In this document: in pieces, positions 1-7,047 of the stretch | Numbering within the stretch: position 1 is the stretch's first letter | How the letters are laid out: the number at the start of each line of letters is the position of its first letter | Assembly (NCBI GenBank): GCA_902493985.1 | Contig: CABURR010000048.1 | Location: forward strand, 1 to 16,565 | Reading direction: 5' to 3' | From: an uncultured Collinsella sp. | GTDB taxonomy: Bacteria > Actinomycetota > Coriobacteriia > Coriobacteriales > Coriobacteriaceae | DNA length: 16,565 nucleotides | Made by a program: the position numbers and the translations under genes | The notes under the pieces: model-generated | Told to the model about the DNA's origin: nothing | The model's input: the letters and a program-made list of their open reading frames with translations, nothing else | The model's database searches: none

Positions 1-29
1 GAACAATCGTCAATATCGGTCGGAGGGGT

Positions 30-109
30 GGCTTTGTAAAGCCGTTTGTCTCCACCCGCGTAGCGGGTGGTTTAAAGCTGGCCGCTGCGCGGCCAGCAGA
101 CTAAAGTCT
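30..109. repeat. Cluster of four short perfect hairpins
   Basis: Four back-to-back perfect inverted repeats with tiny loops are visible: arms 30-35/38-43 (loop GT), arms 52-59/63-70 (8 bp, loop GTA), arms 77-85/89-97 (9 bp, loop TGC) and arms 98-102/105-109 (loop AA). No credible gene covers them. They lie just beyond the duplicated tRNA-Lys terminator. They could be the end of a repeat or IS200/IS605-like element whose remainder is outside the window, but no transposase is visible, so the identity is open. Confidence 0.6.
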
Positions 110-112
110 TGA

Positions 113-176
113 ACAAAAAAGACGGCCAACCGAAGTTGACCGTCTCAACAATCTTTGGGTGGGCCGTCAGGGGTTC
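113..176 (-). repeat. Duplicate of tRNA-Lys 3' end plus terminator
   Basis: This 64-bp stretch is identical to 292-355, exactly 179 bp away. On the minus strand it holds the last 17 nt of tRNA-Lys (160-176: the 3' side of the T arm, the acceptor strand and the discriminator A), the linker, and the whole terminator hairpin with its T-run. The 5' part of the tRNA is missing, so this is a tRNA fragment and not a second gene. The arrangement resembles the att-site duplication left when an element integrates into a tRNA 3' end, but no integrase is present in the 115-bp interval. Confidence 0.85.
115..145 (-). terminator. Duplicated copy of the tRNA-Lys terminator
   Basis: An 11-bp stem (120-130/135-145) with one G-T pair and a CGAA loop (TTCG on the minus strand) is followed on the minus strand by six T residues. 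It is an exact copy of 294-324 and would catch any read-through past the first terminator. Confidence 0.7.
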
Positions 177-280
177 AGCCTGCTTCGCAGGCGGCCGCTG
201 CGGCGCTTTCGCGCCTTGCGCGCTGCGCTGGCAAACGCTCACGCGTTTACTCAGCTCCGCGCCCCGACGGGTTCGAACCC
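177..280. repeat. tRNA-associated palindromic element, Lys copy
   Basis: This sequence lies between the tRNA-Lys fragment and the real tRNA's terminator. It contains a string of hairpins: 178-183/187-192 (loop TTC), 202-206/211-215 (loop TTTC) and 233-238/243-248 (loop TCAC). It ends in the 12-bp perfect palindrome GGGTTCGAACCC at 269-280, which matches a tRNA T arm. Positions 214-280 align by eye with 9089-9154 beside tRNA-Gly, so this is one member of a repeated family. No coding potential is apparent. Confidence 0.65.
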
Positions 281-291
281 ATGAAAGGGCG

Positions 292-355
292 ACAAAAAAG
301 ACGGCCAACCGAAGTTGACCGTCTCAACAATCTTTGGGTGGGCCGTCAGGGGTTC
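292..355 (-). repeat. Parental copy of the 64-bp tRNA-Lys repeat
   Basis: Identical to 113-176. It comprises the 3' end of the intact tRNA-Lys and its terminator. Identity starts at the AC preceding the A-run and stops in the T-loop at GGTTC. Past that point this copy continues into the functional tRNA, while the other copy continues into the palindromic element. Confidence 0.85.
294..324 (-). terminator. Rho-independent terminator of tRNA-Lys
   Basis: Arms 299-309 and 314-324 form an 11-bp stem with one G-T pair and a CGAA loop. On the minus strand the stem is followed by six T residues (complement of 294-299). It lies 15 nt past the tRNA 3' end. No terminator is visible between the M29 aminopeptidase gene and this tRNA, so it probably also ends that transcript. 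Confidence 0.85.
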
Positions 356-411
356 GAACCCTGGACCTTGGGATTAAAAGTCCCCTGCTCTGCCAGCTGA
401 GCTAACGGCCC
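339..411 (-). tRNA. tRNA-Lys (anticodon TTT)
   Basis: The minus strand folds into a full cloverleaf: a 7-bp acceptor (405-411 with 340-346), a D stem GCTC/GAGC, an anticodon loop CTTTTAA with anticodon TTT, and a T arm CAGGG-TTCGAAC-CCCTG. The discriminator is A at 339. The outermost anticodon-stem pair is G-A. CCA is not encoded: the next bases are CCC, so CCA must be added enzymatically. Transcription probably starts from the promoter at 421-449 and may also read through from the upstream aminopeptidase gene. Confidence 0.95.
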
Positions 412-420
412 GCGGGAGGC

Positions 421-449
421 ATTGTACCACGGTCTGGGACTATTCCCAA
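421..449 (-). promoter_or_regulatory. Probable sigma-70-type promoter of tRNA-Lys
   Basis: On the minus strand a -35-like TTGGGA (444-449) and a -10 TACAAT (421-426) are separated by exactly 17 nt, with the -10 ending 9 nt before the tRNA. The -35 box lies inside the last codons of the aminopeptidase gene. The spacing and -10 match are good; the -35 match is moderate. Confidence 0.55.
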
Positions 450-1720
450 CTCCATTGGCCGTTCTGGAAAATCACAACTTCACGTCCATCAGGCGTAATG
501 CCCGTAATATCGATGTCGTCCGTGCCGATCATAAAATCGACGTGCGTGCTCGAGACGTTAACACCATGCTCCAGGAGCTCCTCCTTAGACATGTCGTACC
601 CACCCTCGATGCATTCGGGGAAACCGACACCTAGCGCGAGATGGCAGCTAGCGTTCTCGTCATAGAGCGTATCGTAGAACAGAACACCACTTTCGCGGAT
701 CGGCGTGTTCTTGGAAATGAGCGCGACCTCTCCCAGGTGAGCAGCGCCCTCGTCAGTATCGATGATACTTGCGAGCGTTGCCTTGCCCACGCGGGCGTCG
801 TAGTCCACCACGCGGCCGCCCTCGAACTTAATCCAAAAATCGTCGACTTTATTGCCGTGGTGGATGAGCGGCATGGCCGAGTACACGATACCGTCAGCGC
901 GCATGCGATCGGGCGAAGTGAAGACTTCCTCGGTGGGAATGTTGGGGAAGAAGGGGTGCCCATCGGGCGTCTTGCCCTTGCCGCCGGCCCACTCGTGACC
1001 CTTCGTCATGCCAATCGTCAGATCGGTTCCATTTGCCGCGGTGTAATGCAGGCAGTCGAAACGATTGTCGTTCAGGAAACGCAGGTTCTTTTCGAATGCG
1101 GCGTCATGGAGCTCCCAGTCGCTCTCTGGGTCCTGGCCATCGGCGCGAGCGGTGTGCAGAATCGCATTCCACAGCTTATAGATTGCAACCTCATCGGCGT
1201 CTCCCGGGAACACCTCGCGCGCCCAAGCCACGACCGGAGCGCCGGCGATGCACCACGGATTGATGTTGTAATCCAGTCCACGGCGGAAAACTTTGCACTG
1301 CGTGTTCTTTGCCTTAGAAGCTGCAGCGGGCTTAGCGGGATCGATGCCCTTAAGGGCGGCGGGGTCCGCACCCTCGATAAAGATAAAGCAGGCACCGTCC
1401 TGGGCCAGGGAATCCAGCTGCAGGCGCTTCCACTCGGGCGTCTGCTCAAAATAGCTTTTCTCGACATGCTCGTACGTGAGCCTCGTCACGGCATCATCGG
1501 CCCAGATGACCGTCACGTGGCCGGCGCCGGCAGCATAGGCCTCCGCGACCACCACGCGCGCAAACGGCGCGCACTCAACCGGAGACTGAACGACAACTTC
1601 CTGGCCGGGCTTAACGTTTACGCCCTTGCGGACAACCAGGCGCGCATAGTTTTTAATCTTGGGCTCCAGGGACTTCATACCCTCCAGGGCCTCTTCGACC
1701 GTCAGGGCAGCTCGAATCAT
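440..1720 (-). CDS. M29-family metallo-aminopeptidase
   Basis: A 426-residue cytosolic aminopeptidase of peptidase family M29 (AmpS/PepS/aminopeptidase T type), which removes N-terminal amino acids using a two-metal site. The family's metal-binding motifs are in place: NIPTEEV (260-266, ligand probably E265), GEVAL (E331), ENASCHLALG (H360) and STHVDFMIG (H393, D395). The length is normal for the family and there is no signal peptide. An ATG four codons upstream (1732) has no ribosome site, whereas the ATG at 1720 has GGAG six bases before it, so I chose 1720. The gene stands alone downstream of a terminator at 1749-1779. It has no terminator of its own before tRNA-Lys, so the two may share a transcript end. 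The family assignment is secure; the peptide preference is unknown. Confidence 0.93.
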   Translation of the reverse strand: MIRAALTVEEALEGMKSLEPKIKNYARLVVRKGVNVKPGQEVVVQSPVECAPFARVVVAEAYAAGAGHVTVIWADDAVTRLTYEHVEKSYFEQTPEWKRLQLDSLAQDGACFIFIEGADPAALKGIDPAKPAAASKAKNTQCKVFRRGLDYNINPWCIAGAPVVAWAREVFPGDADEVAIYKLWNAILHTARADGQDPESDWELHDAAFEKNLRFLNDNRFDCLHYTAANGTDLTIGMTKGHEWAGGKGKTPDGHPFFPNIPTEEVFTSPDRMRADGIVYSAMPLIHHGNKVDDFWIKFEGGRVVDYDARVGKATLASIIDTDEGAAHLGEVALISKNTPIRESGVLFYDTLYDENASCHLALGVGFPECIEGGYDMSKEELLEHGVNVSSTHVDFMIGTDDIDITGITPDGREVVIFQNGQWSWE

Positions 1721-1748
1721 GTGCCACTCCATCTATCTATAGAACAGT

Positions 1749-1779
1749 AAAAAGGCGCGCCGCAAAAACGACGCGCCTT
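1749..1779 (-). terminator. Terminator of the purC operon
   Basis: Arms 1752-1759 (AAGGCGCG) and 1772-1779 form an 8-bp GC-rich stem. On the minus strand it is followed by a five-T run. It sits 30 bp past the stop of the two-TM protein and ahead of the aminopeptidase gene. Confidence 0.8.
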
Positions 1780-1809
1780 ATATCTTAGCGATAAGTATGG
1801 ATGCAAACG

Positions 1810-2385
1810 CTACTTCTTCTTGGAGTCCTTCTTGTCCTCCTCGGCAGCTGCGCGCTCGATAAGAGCGTTGAGCTTGTTCTCGGACATGCCCTCGGCCTGC
1901 GCGCGGTACATGTTGCGCAAGGGACGAATACGAGCGAAGTCGTAGATAAAGTCACCTAGGATGATGACATAGGACAAAACGATGCCGACCATCTGGACAG
2001 GGCTGGACACCATGCCAGCGGGAGCGAAGTACAGCGAGGCCCAAATTGCCACGACGAGCACCATGCCAATGGCGAGCACAATCCACCAGATGCGACGGCG
2101 CTTGGTGTAGTCCTCGTCCTGCTTGAGGAGGATATTCGACACCGTATAGATGCGGTCCTCCTTGGCGCGCAGCTTAGCCTTGCGGGCGCGCTTCTCCTCT
2201 TTAGAGAGGCCCTCGAGGTTCTCGCCCTTCTCGAGCTCTTTGCGGCGTGCCTTAGACGAAGCCGGCACGACGCGAACGGAGCTCGCTGCCTGGCGGGCGG
2301 GCTTAGCAGATGCGGCAGACTTGCGCGCAACCCCGGTAACTTCGTGGGATTGCGTGCGCTTGTTCGTGGCGCTACGGGTACTCAC
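1810..2385 (-). CDS. Basic two-TM membrane protein coupled to purC
   Basis: A 191-residue protein that I cannot assign to a named family. The first 95 or so residues are highly charged, Lys/Arg/Ala-rich and probably disordered or helical, with a KARRKELEKGE-type stretch. Two hydrophobic segments follow at about 101-122 and 128-147, then a charged tail ending DKKDSKKK. This suggests a small integral membrane protein with both long tails probably in the cytoplasm. The start is a GTG immediately after the purC stop (TAAGTG), and its ribosome site AAGGAG lies inside the last purC codons, so translation is probably coupled. Co-transcription with purC is clear, but a role in purine synthesis is not implied by the sequence. 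Confidence 0.85.
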   Translation of the reverse strand: MSTRSATNKRTQSHEVTGVARKSAASAKPARQAASSVRVVPASSKARRKELEKGENLEGLSKEEKRARKAKLRAKEDRIYTVSNILLKQDEDYTKRRRIWWIVLAIGMVLVVAIWASLYFAPAGMVSSPVQMVGIVLSYVIILGDFIYDFARIRPLRNMYRAQAEGMSENKLNALIERAAAEEDKKDSKKK

Positions 2386-3273
2386 TTATGCGTTCTCCTT
2401 CATGCTTGTGAACTGGGAGCCCGTGATGATCTGGAAGGCCTCGCGATAGCGCTCGGACGTGCCATCGATGACCTCGGCGGGCAGGTGCGGGGTCTCCCCC
2501 GTCATATCCCAGTTGGCCTTGAGCCAATTGCGGACGAATTGCTTGTCGTAGCTAGGCTGGATCTTGCCCTCCTCGTAGCTGGCAGCAGGCCAGAAACGGC
2601 TGGAGTCGGGCGTGAGGCACTCGTCGATCAGCGTGACCTTGCCATCGATGACACCAAACTCGAACTTGGTGTCGGCAATGATGATGCCACGGGTCGCGGC
2701 GTACTCGGCAGCGGCCTTGTAGATCTTGAGGGAAAGGTCACGAATCTGCGTGGCGATGTCCTCGCCCACGATCTCGCAGCAACGCTCGAACGAGATGTTC
2801 TCGTCGTGGTCACCGATCTCGGCCTTCGTGGACGGCGTGAACAACGGCTCGGGAAGCTTGGAAGCCTCGGTCAGGCCCTCAGGCAGCTGGATGCCGCAGA
2901 CGGTGCCGTTCTCGTCGTAGGTCTTCTTGCCCGAACCGGTCAGATAGCCGCGGACGATGCACTCGATAGGAATCGTCTGGGCCTTCTTAACCAGCATGGC
3001 GCGGCCAGCGAGGTAGTCACGATACTCAGCAAACTCCTCGGGGAAATCCGCCGGGTCGATGGAAACGAGATGGTTGGGGACGATGTCGGCAAACTTATCG
3101 AACCAGAATGCCGAGATGCGATTGAGCACCTCTCCCTTAAACGGAATCTCGTCGGGAAGAATGAAGTCGAACGCAGAAATGCGGTCGGTGGCGACCATCA
3201 GCAGGTTTTCACCGGCATCGTAAATATCACGAACCTTGCCACGGGAATCCGGACGACGCTCCATCGTTGTCAC
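2386..3273 (-). CDS. purC: SAICAR synthetase (PurC)
   Basis: Phosphoribosylaminoimidazole-succinocarboxamide synthase joins aspartate to CAIR using ATP, giving SAICAR in de novo purine synthesis. Recognisable motifs in order are GKVRDIYD near the N-terminus (nucleotide-binding region), TDRISAFDF, ECIVRGYLTGS, EIGDHDE, IADTKFEFG, and DECLTPDSSRFW followed by KQFVRNWL. At 295 residues it is the longer form of the enzyme. A GTG at 3282 also opens the frame but lies only one base from AAGGAG. The GTG at 3273, ten bases from that site and giving MTTMERRP, is more plausible; the ATG at 3264 is a weaker alternative. It is followed directly by the two-TM membrane protein. PurB, which acts on its product, is encoded 4 kb upstream on the same strand. 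Confidence 0.96.
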   Translation of the reverse strand: MTTMERRPDSRGKVRDIYDAGENLLMVATDRISAFDFILPDEIPFKGEVLNRISAFWFDKFADIVPNHLVSIDPADFPEEFAEYRDYLAGRAMLVKKAQTIPIECIVRGYLTGSGKKTYDENGTVCGIQLPEGLTEASKLPEPLFTPSTKAEIGDHDENISFERCCEIVGEDIATQIRDLSLKIYKAAAEYAATRGIIIADTKFEFGVIDGKVTLIDECLTPDSSRFWPAASYEEGKIQPSYDKQFVRNWLKANWDMTGETPHLPAEVIDGTSERYREAFQIITGSQFTSMKENA

Positions 3274-3300
3274 GTGAGTCACTCCTTACCTAAATACGAC

Positions 3301-3324
3301 AGAAATGCGGGTTCTTTCCCGCAT
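3301..3324 (-). terminator. Weak terminator or leader hairpin upstream of purC
   Basis: A perfect 7-bp stem (3305-3311 with 3318-3324, loop TTCTTT) is followed on the minus strand by a short T-rich tract (TTTCTGT). It lies between the kinase stop and the purC start. It may end the two-component transcript partially or act as an attenuator in the purC leader; the sequence does not decide between these. Confidence 0.5.
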
Positions 3325-3382
3325 GTTTTCGCAAACTCGGAGCGGCAGGGACGCGGCCCCTCCTTCACCGAATAGCGAAAAG

Positions 3383-4948
3383 CTAGTGCTCCATTGTAGT
3401 AGATGCCGCGTCCGCCGTGTGCTCGCGGGGCAGATGAATTGTAAAAGTCGTACCCTTTCCAAGCTCCGACTCCACGGATATGTAGCCATGGTGACGCTCG
3501 ACGATCTGCTTGGTCACGGCGAGGCCGACGCCCAGGCCGCCAGCTTCGCGGGCGCGGCTGGCATCGGCGCGCCAAAACCGCCCGAAGATGCGCGACAGAT
3601 CGTCCTTGGCAATACCGATGCCGGTATCAGAAACGGCAATGCTGACGTGCCTGCGGTCACTGAGCACCGACACCACGACCCAACCGCCCTCGGGGGTGTA
3701 GCGCATGGCGTTGCTCATGAGGTTGATAACACATTGCGTGATCATGTCGGGATCGGCCTCGACGACATCGTCGTGACCCTGGGTCTCGTCCGCAAAACGC
3801 AGGCGCAGATCGCGGTCGACAAACAGGCGCTCCTGGGCATTGACGATGGAACGCACAAAAGGAACCATGTCCACCGGCTCAAGGTTGAGCGGAGCCGTGC
3901 TGTTTTCCATACGCGATAGGTCGAGCATCTGCTGCACCAGACGAGCCAGGCGACGCGTCTCGGAAGCAACGGTCTCCAAATGCTCATCGTCGGTGGGATA
4001 CACGCCATCCTGCATGGCCTCGACCGTTGCGAGCATGGCCATAAGCGGCGTGCGAAGCTCGTGTGCAACGTCTGAGGTCAGGCGCTTCTCGTGTTTCATA
4101 TCCTTCTCGAGCGAGGTGGCCATCTCATCGAAGGTCTCACCCAGCTGATCGATCTCGTCATCACCGCGCAGCCCCGTGCGAGCCGACAGGTCGCCGTCAC
4201 GGATTTGCTTTGCGGTACTGGTGATGCGATGAATCGGTTTGGTGAGCATGCGCGACACGAGCGATCCGATAACGACCGAAATGCAGATTGCAACAACCGC
4301 GGCGAGGGCCATGGCGTTAAAGGTCTTCTCCCTAAACGCAGAGTCCGCCTTGGTGAGCAGAGCGTCGGAGCCGATGGCCCACAGCTTTACCTGTCCGACA
4401 TGCTCGCCGGAAGACGTTACAATCTCGACGTTAGCAACGCTATCGGAGTCGGTTGGAGCAGACGAGACCGGGCTATGCGATGCCCTCTTGCCGCTCGTGT
4501 CGTCGGTCGTAGCCTGGTTTTCGCGTACATCGGCGGTGGCGCTTGCCGAGGGCCAGGAATCGTCATAAACGATCACGCCCTTTTTATTGACGACCTGCAT
4601 GCCCAGATCGTCGGAAACCAAACTCGACGTTGCGACCGTGCGCAGTTCTCCCGCGGTCCAAGAGCCGTTTTCCTCATATGAGGTCGCCAACTTCTCGGCA
4701 GCGGAATTTGCGATTTCGACGATATTGGAGCGTGTGTAATCCGAAAAGACCGTGCCCCACACAACAGAGACAACGCCCACCAGCACCAATACCGTCATGA
4801 GCGATGTCAGAGCAAAAGCAAGTGCCATGCGCGAGGGATAGCTCATCGTTGGCCGTGAATCGGAACGAGGCGTGTTCCAACTAGCCTTGGAACCCGCCTC
4901 GCTCTCCTGCTTGTGCTTTTGTCCGATTTCAAAGCGCGCAGGTGTCAT
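3383..4948 (-). CDS. Membrane sensor histidine kinase with HAMP domain
   Basis: A 521-residue two-component sensor kinase. TM1 is at about 41-65 and TM2 at about 212-233, enclosing an extracytoplasmic sensor region of about 145 residues with a Ser/Thr/Asp-rich stretch (134-170). A HAMP linker (about 234-286) follows, then the dimerisation and phosphoacceptor helix SDVAHELRTP with H296, the N box NLMSNAMRYTPEGG (408-421), the G1 box DTGIGI (441-446) and the G2 box GGLGVGLA (470-477). All catalytic boxes are intact. It starts 11 bp after the regulator's stop, so the two form an operon and should be cognate partners. The start has a poor ribosome site. It leaves an unusually long 40-residue cytosolic tail before TM1, and ATG codon 35 is an alternative without a better site. 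The signal sensed is unknown. Confidence 0.95.
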   Translation of the reverse strand: MTPARFEIGQKHKQESEAGSKASWNTPRSDSRPTMSYPSRMALAFALTSLMTVLVLVGVVSVVWGTVFSDYTRSNIVEIANSAAEKLATSYEENGSWTAGELRTVATSSLVSDDLGMQVVNKKGVIVYDDSWPSASATADVRENQATTDDTSGKRASHSPVSSAPTDSDSVANVEIVTSSGEHVGQVKLWAIGSDALLTKADSAFREKTFNAMALAAVVAICISVVIGSLVSRMLTKPIHRITSTAKQIRDGDLSARTGLRGDDEIDQLGETFDEMATSLEKDMKHEKRLTSDVAHELRTPLMAMLATVEAMQDGVYPTDDEHLETVASETRRLARLVQQMLDLSRMENSTAPLNLEPVDMVPFVRSIVNAQERLFVDRDLRLRFADETQGHDDVVEADPDMITQCVINLMSNAMRYTPEGGWVVVSVLSDRRHVSIAVSDTGIGIAKDDLSRIFGRFWRADASRAREAGGLGVGLAVTKQIVERHHGYISVESELGKGTTFTIHLPREHTADAASTTMEH

Positions 4949-4959
4949 ATGTGATTTCC

Positions 4960-5682
4960 CTATTTCTCGTCCGACTTATCGGTCTTGGCCGGAGCCTCGA
5001 AGCGATAGCCGACACCATGGACGGTGTAGAGCCACTTGGGCTTCTTGGGATCATCGCCCAGCTTGGCGCGAAGATTCTTCACGTGGCTATCGATGGTACG
5101 CTCATAGCCCTCAAAGTCATACCCGAGCACTTTCTCGACCAGCTCCATGCGGTTATACACACGGCCGGGATGGCGGGCAAGCGTGGTGAGCAGCTTGAAC
5201 TCGGAAGCCGTCAGATCGACTTCCTTGCCCTCGACCAAGATCTTGTGGCCCGAGATATCGATGACCAGATCGCCGAAGTCGAGTACCTCGACGGCGGGCT
5301 CGTCGGCCTGATGGGCACGGCGGAACAGAGCGCGAACGCGGGCGACGAGCTCGCGCGGCGAGAACGGCTTAATCAGATAGTCGTCGGCGCCGAGCTCAAG
5401 ACCGATAATACGGTCCTCGATCTCGCCCTTAGCCGTCAGCATGATGATGGGGACATCCGAGGTATCGCGAATGGTGCGGCAAACGCGCTCGCCGGGGATC
5501 TTGGGGAGCATAAGGTCGAGCACGACCAGGTCGAACTGATGCTTCTCGAACTCCTCGATCGCGGACTGGCCGTCGCCGACGCCCACAACCCAGTAGCCTT
5601 CGCGCTCGAGATAGGCAGCGACGGCGTCACGGATTGCCTTCTCATCCTCGACCAGCAGAATCTTTTTTGCATCTGAAGCCAT
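4960..5682 (-). CDS. OmpR/PhoB-family response regulator
   Basis: A 240-residue DNA-binding response regulator. The receiver domain (about 6-120) has the acidic pair E12/D13, phosphoacceptor D56 in VVLDLMLP, T83 and K105 in LIKPF. A winged-helix output domain follows (about 135-230), with LTASEFKLL, the RTIDSHVKNLRAKLG recognition region and the VHGVGYRF wing. The frame opens further upstream at a TTG (5703), but the ATG at 5682 is preceded by AGGGGGG at seven bases, so I take that start. It is the first gene of the pair with the sensor kinase. Regulator and kinase fit the common PhoPR/ResDE-like arrangement, but the regulon cannot be read from this window. Confidence 0.96.
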   Translation of the reverse strand: MASDAKKILLVEDEKAIRDAVAAYLEREGYWVVGVGDGQSAIEEFEKHQFDLVVLDLMLPKIPGERVCRTIRDTSDVPIIMLTAKGEIEDRIIGLELGADDYLIKPFSPRELVARVRALFRRAHQADEPAVEVLDFGDLVIDISGHKILVEGKEVDLTASEFKLLTTLARHPGRVYNRMELVEKVLGYDFEGYERTIDSHVKNLRAKLGDDPKKPKWLYTVHGVGYRFEAPAKTDKSDEK

Positions 5683-5737
5683 AACACGGCCCCCCTGTCT
5701 CAATTAGCTAAGAACAAGCCCATTTTAACGCACCTGA

Positions 5738-5776
5738 GCCCGCCGGATGCCGCTATGACGCGGCAGCTCGGCGGGC
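5738..5776. other. Long hairpin between lipoprotein and regulator genes
   Basis: An outer 8-bp stem (5738-5745/5769-5776) encloses an inner 6-bp stem TGCCGC/GCGGCA. It is strong enough to stall or end transcription from the lipoprotein gene, but neither strand has a T-run behind it, so I do not call it a classical terminator. It could also be a regulatory structure upstream of the two-component operon. Confidence 0.5.
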
Positions 5777-5835
5777 GGTACTCACAATTACAACGCGTTT
5801 ATTCCCCTGTTGGCGCCTTTTTAACCCCTCTAAGC

Positions 5836-7047
5836 TTAAAGAGAGAATAGGCGTGCAGTGACCGTCTCTGGTATACCCTGGCTGTTGCGCACCGTGGCGT
5901 ACGTAAGGAATGAGTCCGATTTTCCCGCCGTAGCTGGATAATCGCCATACTCCAAAGCGCGGTCGGGCGACAGCAGCGAGCCATAGGTCTTGGCAGAGGT
6001 GTCGATCAGGAAATGCGACGCCTGTACCTTAACAAGGTATTTATTCTTCTTGCCAGCCGCACATGCGAGCGGCTCACGGGACAGGAAGAGATACGGCCCT
6101 CCCTCATTACCGATATACGTGCCCATGTTGCCCAGGCTGCCCACGCCACTATAGGCCGCCTCGATAGAAAACACGAAGGTATCGCCCATATATACGGCCT
6201 CGAAAGGCGAGACTGACGAGGGAAGGACTAGCTGGGCACGTTTGGTGTTGTTGCCGTCGGTCAAATCGATTGCCGTTATGCCGTAGTAGACGCCCTCGTC
6301 GTTGCGGACACGCGGCGAGATGGTCAAAATGCCGTCGCTCGCGCGCGGGGCCGATGCAAAGCGACCCGTCGATTTCCAAATTATCTCGGCCTTGGATTCA
6401 TCAAGCGAGCGACGATAGCAAAACGAATCGCTACTCGTTTTATTGCCACCTGCCGAAGGCATTTTATACCAGATGACCGATGACCCGAACGCCGTAAACA
6501 GGGGCGGATCATAGTCCTTGCCACCTCGATCGAGCTCAACCACGTCGCCAGAGAGCGAAGCGCCCGACAGATTTTGAGCGTAGAGCTTCCACGATGAATT
6601 GGCAAAGTTCATCTCAACCCACGCGAATACGCCGTCGCCGGCACGAACATCGTAGAATGCATATCCCGTGCCCTCGATAGGGTCCTCGATTAATGTGGTA
6701 AGCGAGCCATCGCCCAGGTTGAGCACACCGAGTGTGTTGGCGTGCAGCGCCGATGCGGGCGCCATCATCGCCGCGGCGTAATCGCCGTCGCAGTAGTACA
6801 GCAGCGTACCCAGAGGCAGCGTCCACGACGCCGCCGGCTCAAGATCGATGTCGACTGCCTCGTACTCATCCGTAATCGAGATGATCTTGGAATCGTCCTT
6901 GATAACCTGCGGCTCGCCGGCGGCATCATCGCTGGTGCCCGTTTTTTTCGAGCATCCGGCAAGTACCGTGGCAGCGCCCGCGGCAGCCCCACCGAGTACA
7001 AAGCCGCGACGCGATATTCCGTTCTTGATGTGATCGGCGATACCCAT
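5836..7047 (-). CDS. Tat-exported lipoprotein, probable beta-propeller
   Basis: A 403-residue exported protein. The N-terminus has a twin-arginine signal (SRRGFVLGG, R13/R14), an alanine/glycine-rich hydrophobic stretch and a lipobox LAGC with C32. It should therefore be exported folded by Tat and lipid-anchored on the outer face of the membrane. The mature part shows repeated short beta-strand blocks of the type LGVLNLGDGSLTTLI, separated by loops and without catalytic signatures. This suggests a propeller-like binding protein, but that is an inference. The start ATG overlaps the stop of the TSCPD gene as TAATG, so the two are translationally coupled. The function is unknown. Confidence 0.88.
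   Translation of the reverse strand: MGIADHIKNGISRRGFVLGGAAAGAATVLAGCSKKTGTSDDAAGEPQVIKDDSKIISITDEYEAVDIDLEPAASWTLPLGTLLYYCDGDYAAAMMAPASALHANTLGVLNLGDGSLTTLIEDPIEGTGYAFYDVRAGDGVFAWVEMNFANSSWKLYAQNLSGASLSGDVVELDRGGKDYDPPLFTAFGSSVIWYKMPSAGGNKTSSDSFCYRRSLDESKAEIIWKSTGRFASAPRASDGILTISPRVRNDEGVYYGITAIDLTDGNNTKRAQLVLPSSVSPFEAVYMGDTFVFSIEAAYSGVGSLGNMGTYIGNEGGPYLFLSREPLACAAGKKNKYLVKVQASHFLIDTSAKTYGSLLSPDRALEYGDYPATAGKSDSFLTYATVRNSQGIPETVTARLFSL

Noticed and set aside
30..109. Right end of an IS200/IS605 or TnpB element
   Set aside because: The hairpins and compact loops would fit, but no transposase or TnpB fragment lies in the window and the sequence to the left is missing. It is kept only as an alternative.
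30..280. CRISPR array
   Set aside because: The hairpins differ from one another in sequence and size, there are no regularly spaced identical repeats, and the only exact repeat is the tRNA/terminator duplication.
160..280. A second tRNA gene or functional tRNA half
   Set aside because: Only the last 17 nt of tRNA-Lys are present. The T-arm palindrome at 269-280 is not joined to any acceptor or anticodon arm.
641..1750. Plus-strand open frame of 369 codons opposite the M29 aminopeptidase
   Set aside because: It has no recognisable domain, and the minus strand carries all M29 metal-binding motifs.
5683..5703. Upstream TTG start for the response regulator
   Set aside because: The G-rich ribosome site lies inside that extension, at ideal distance from the ATG at 5682.
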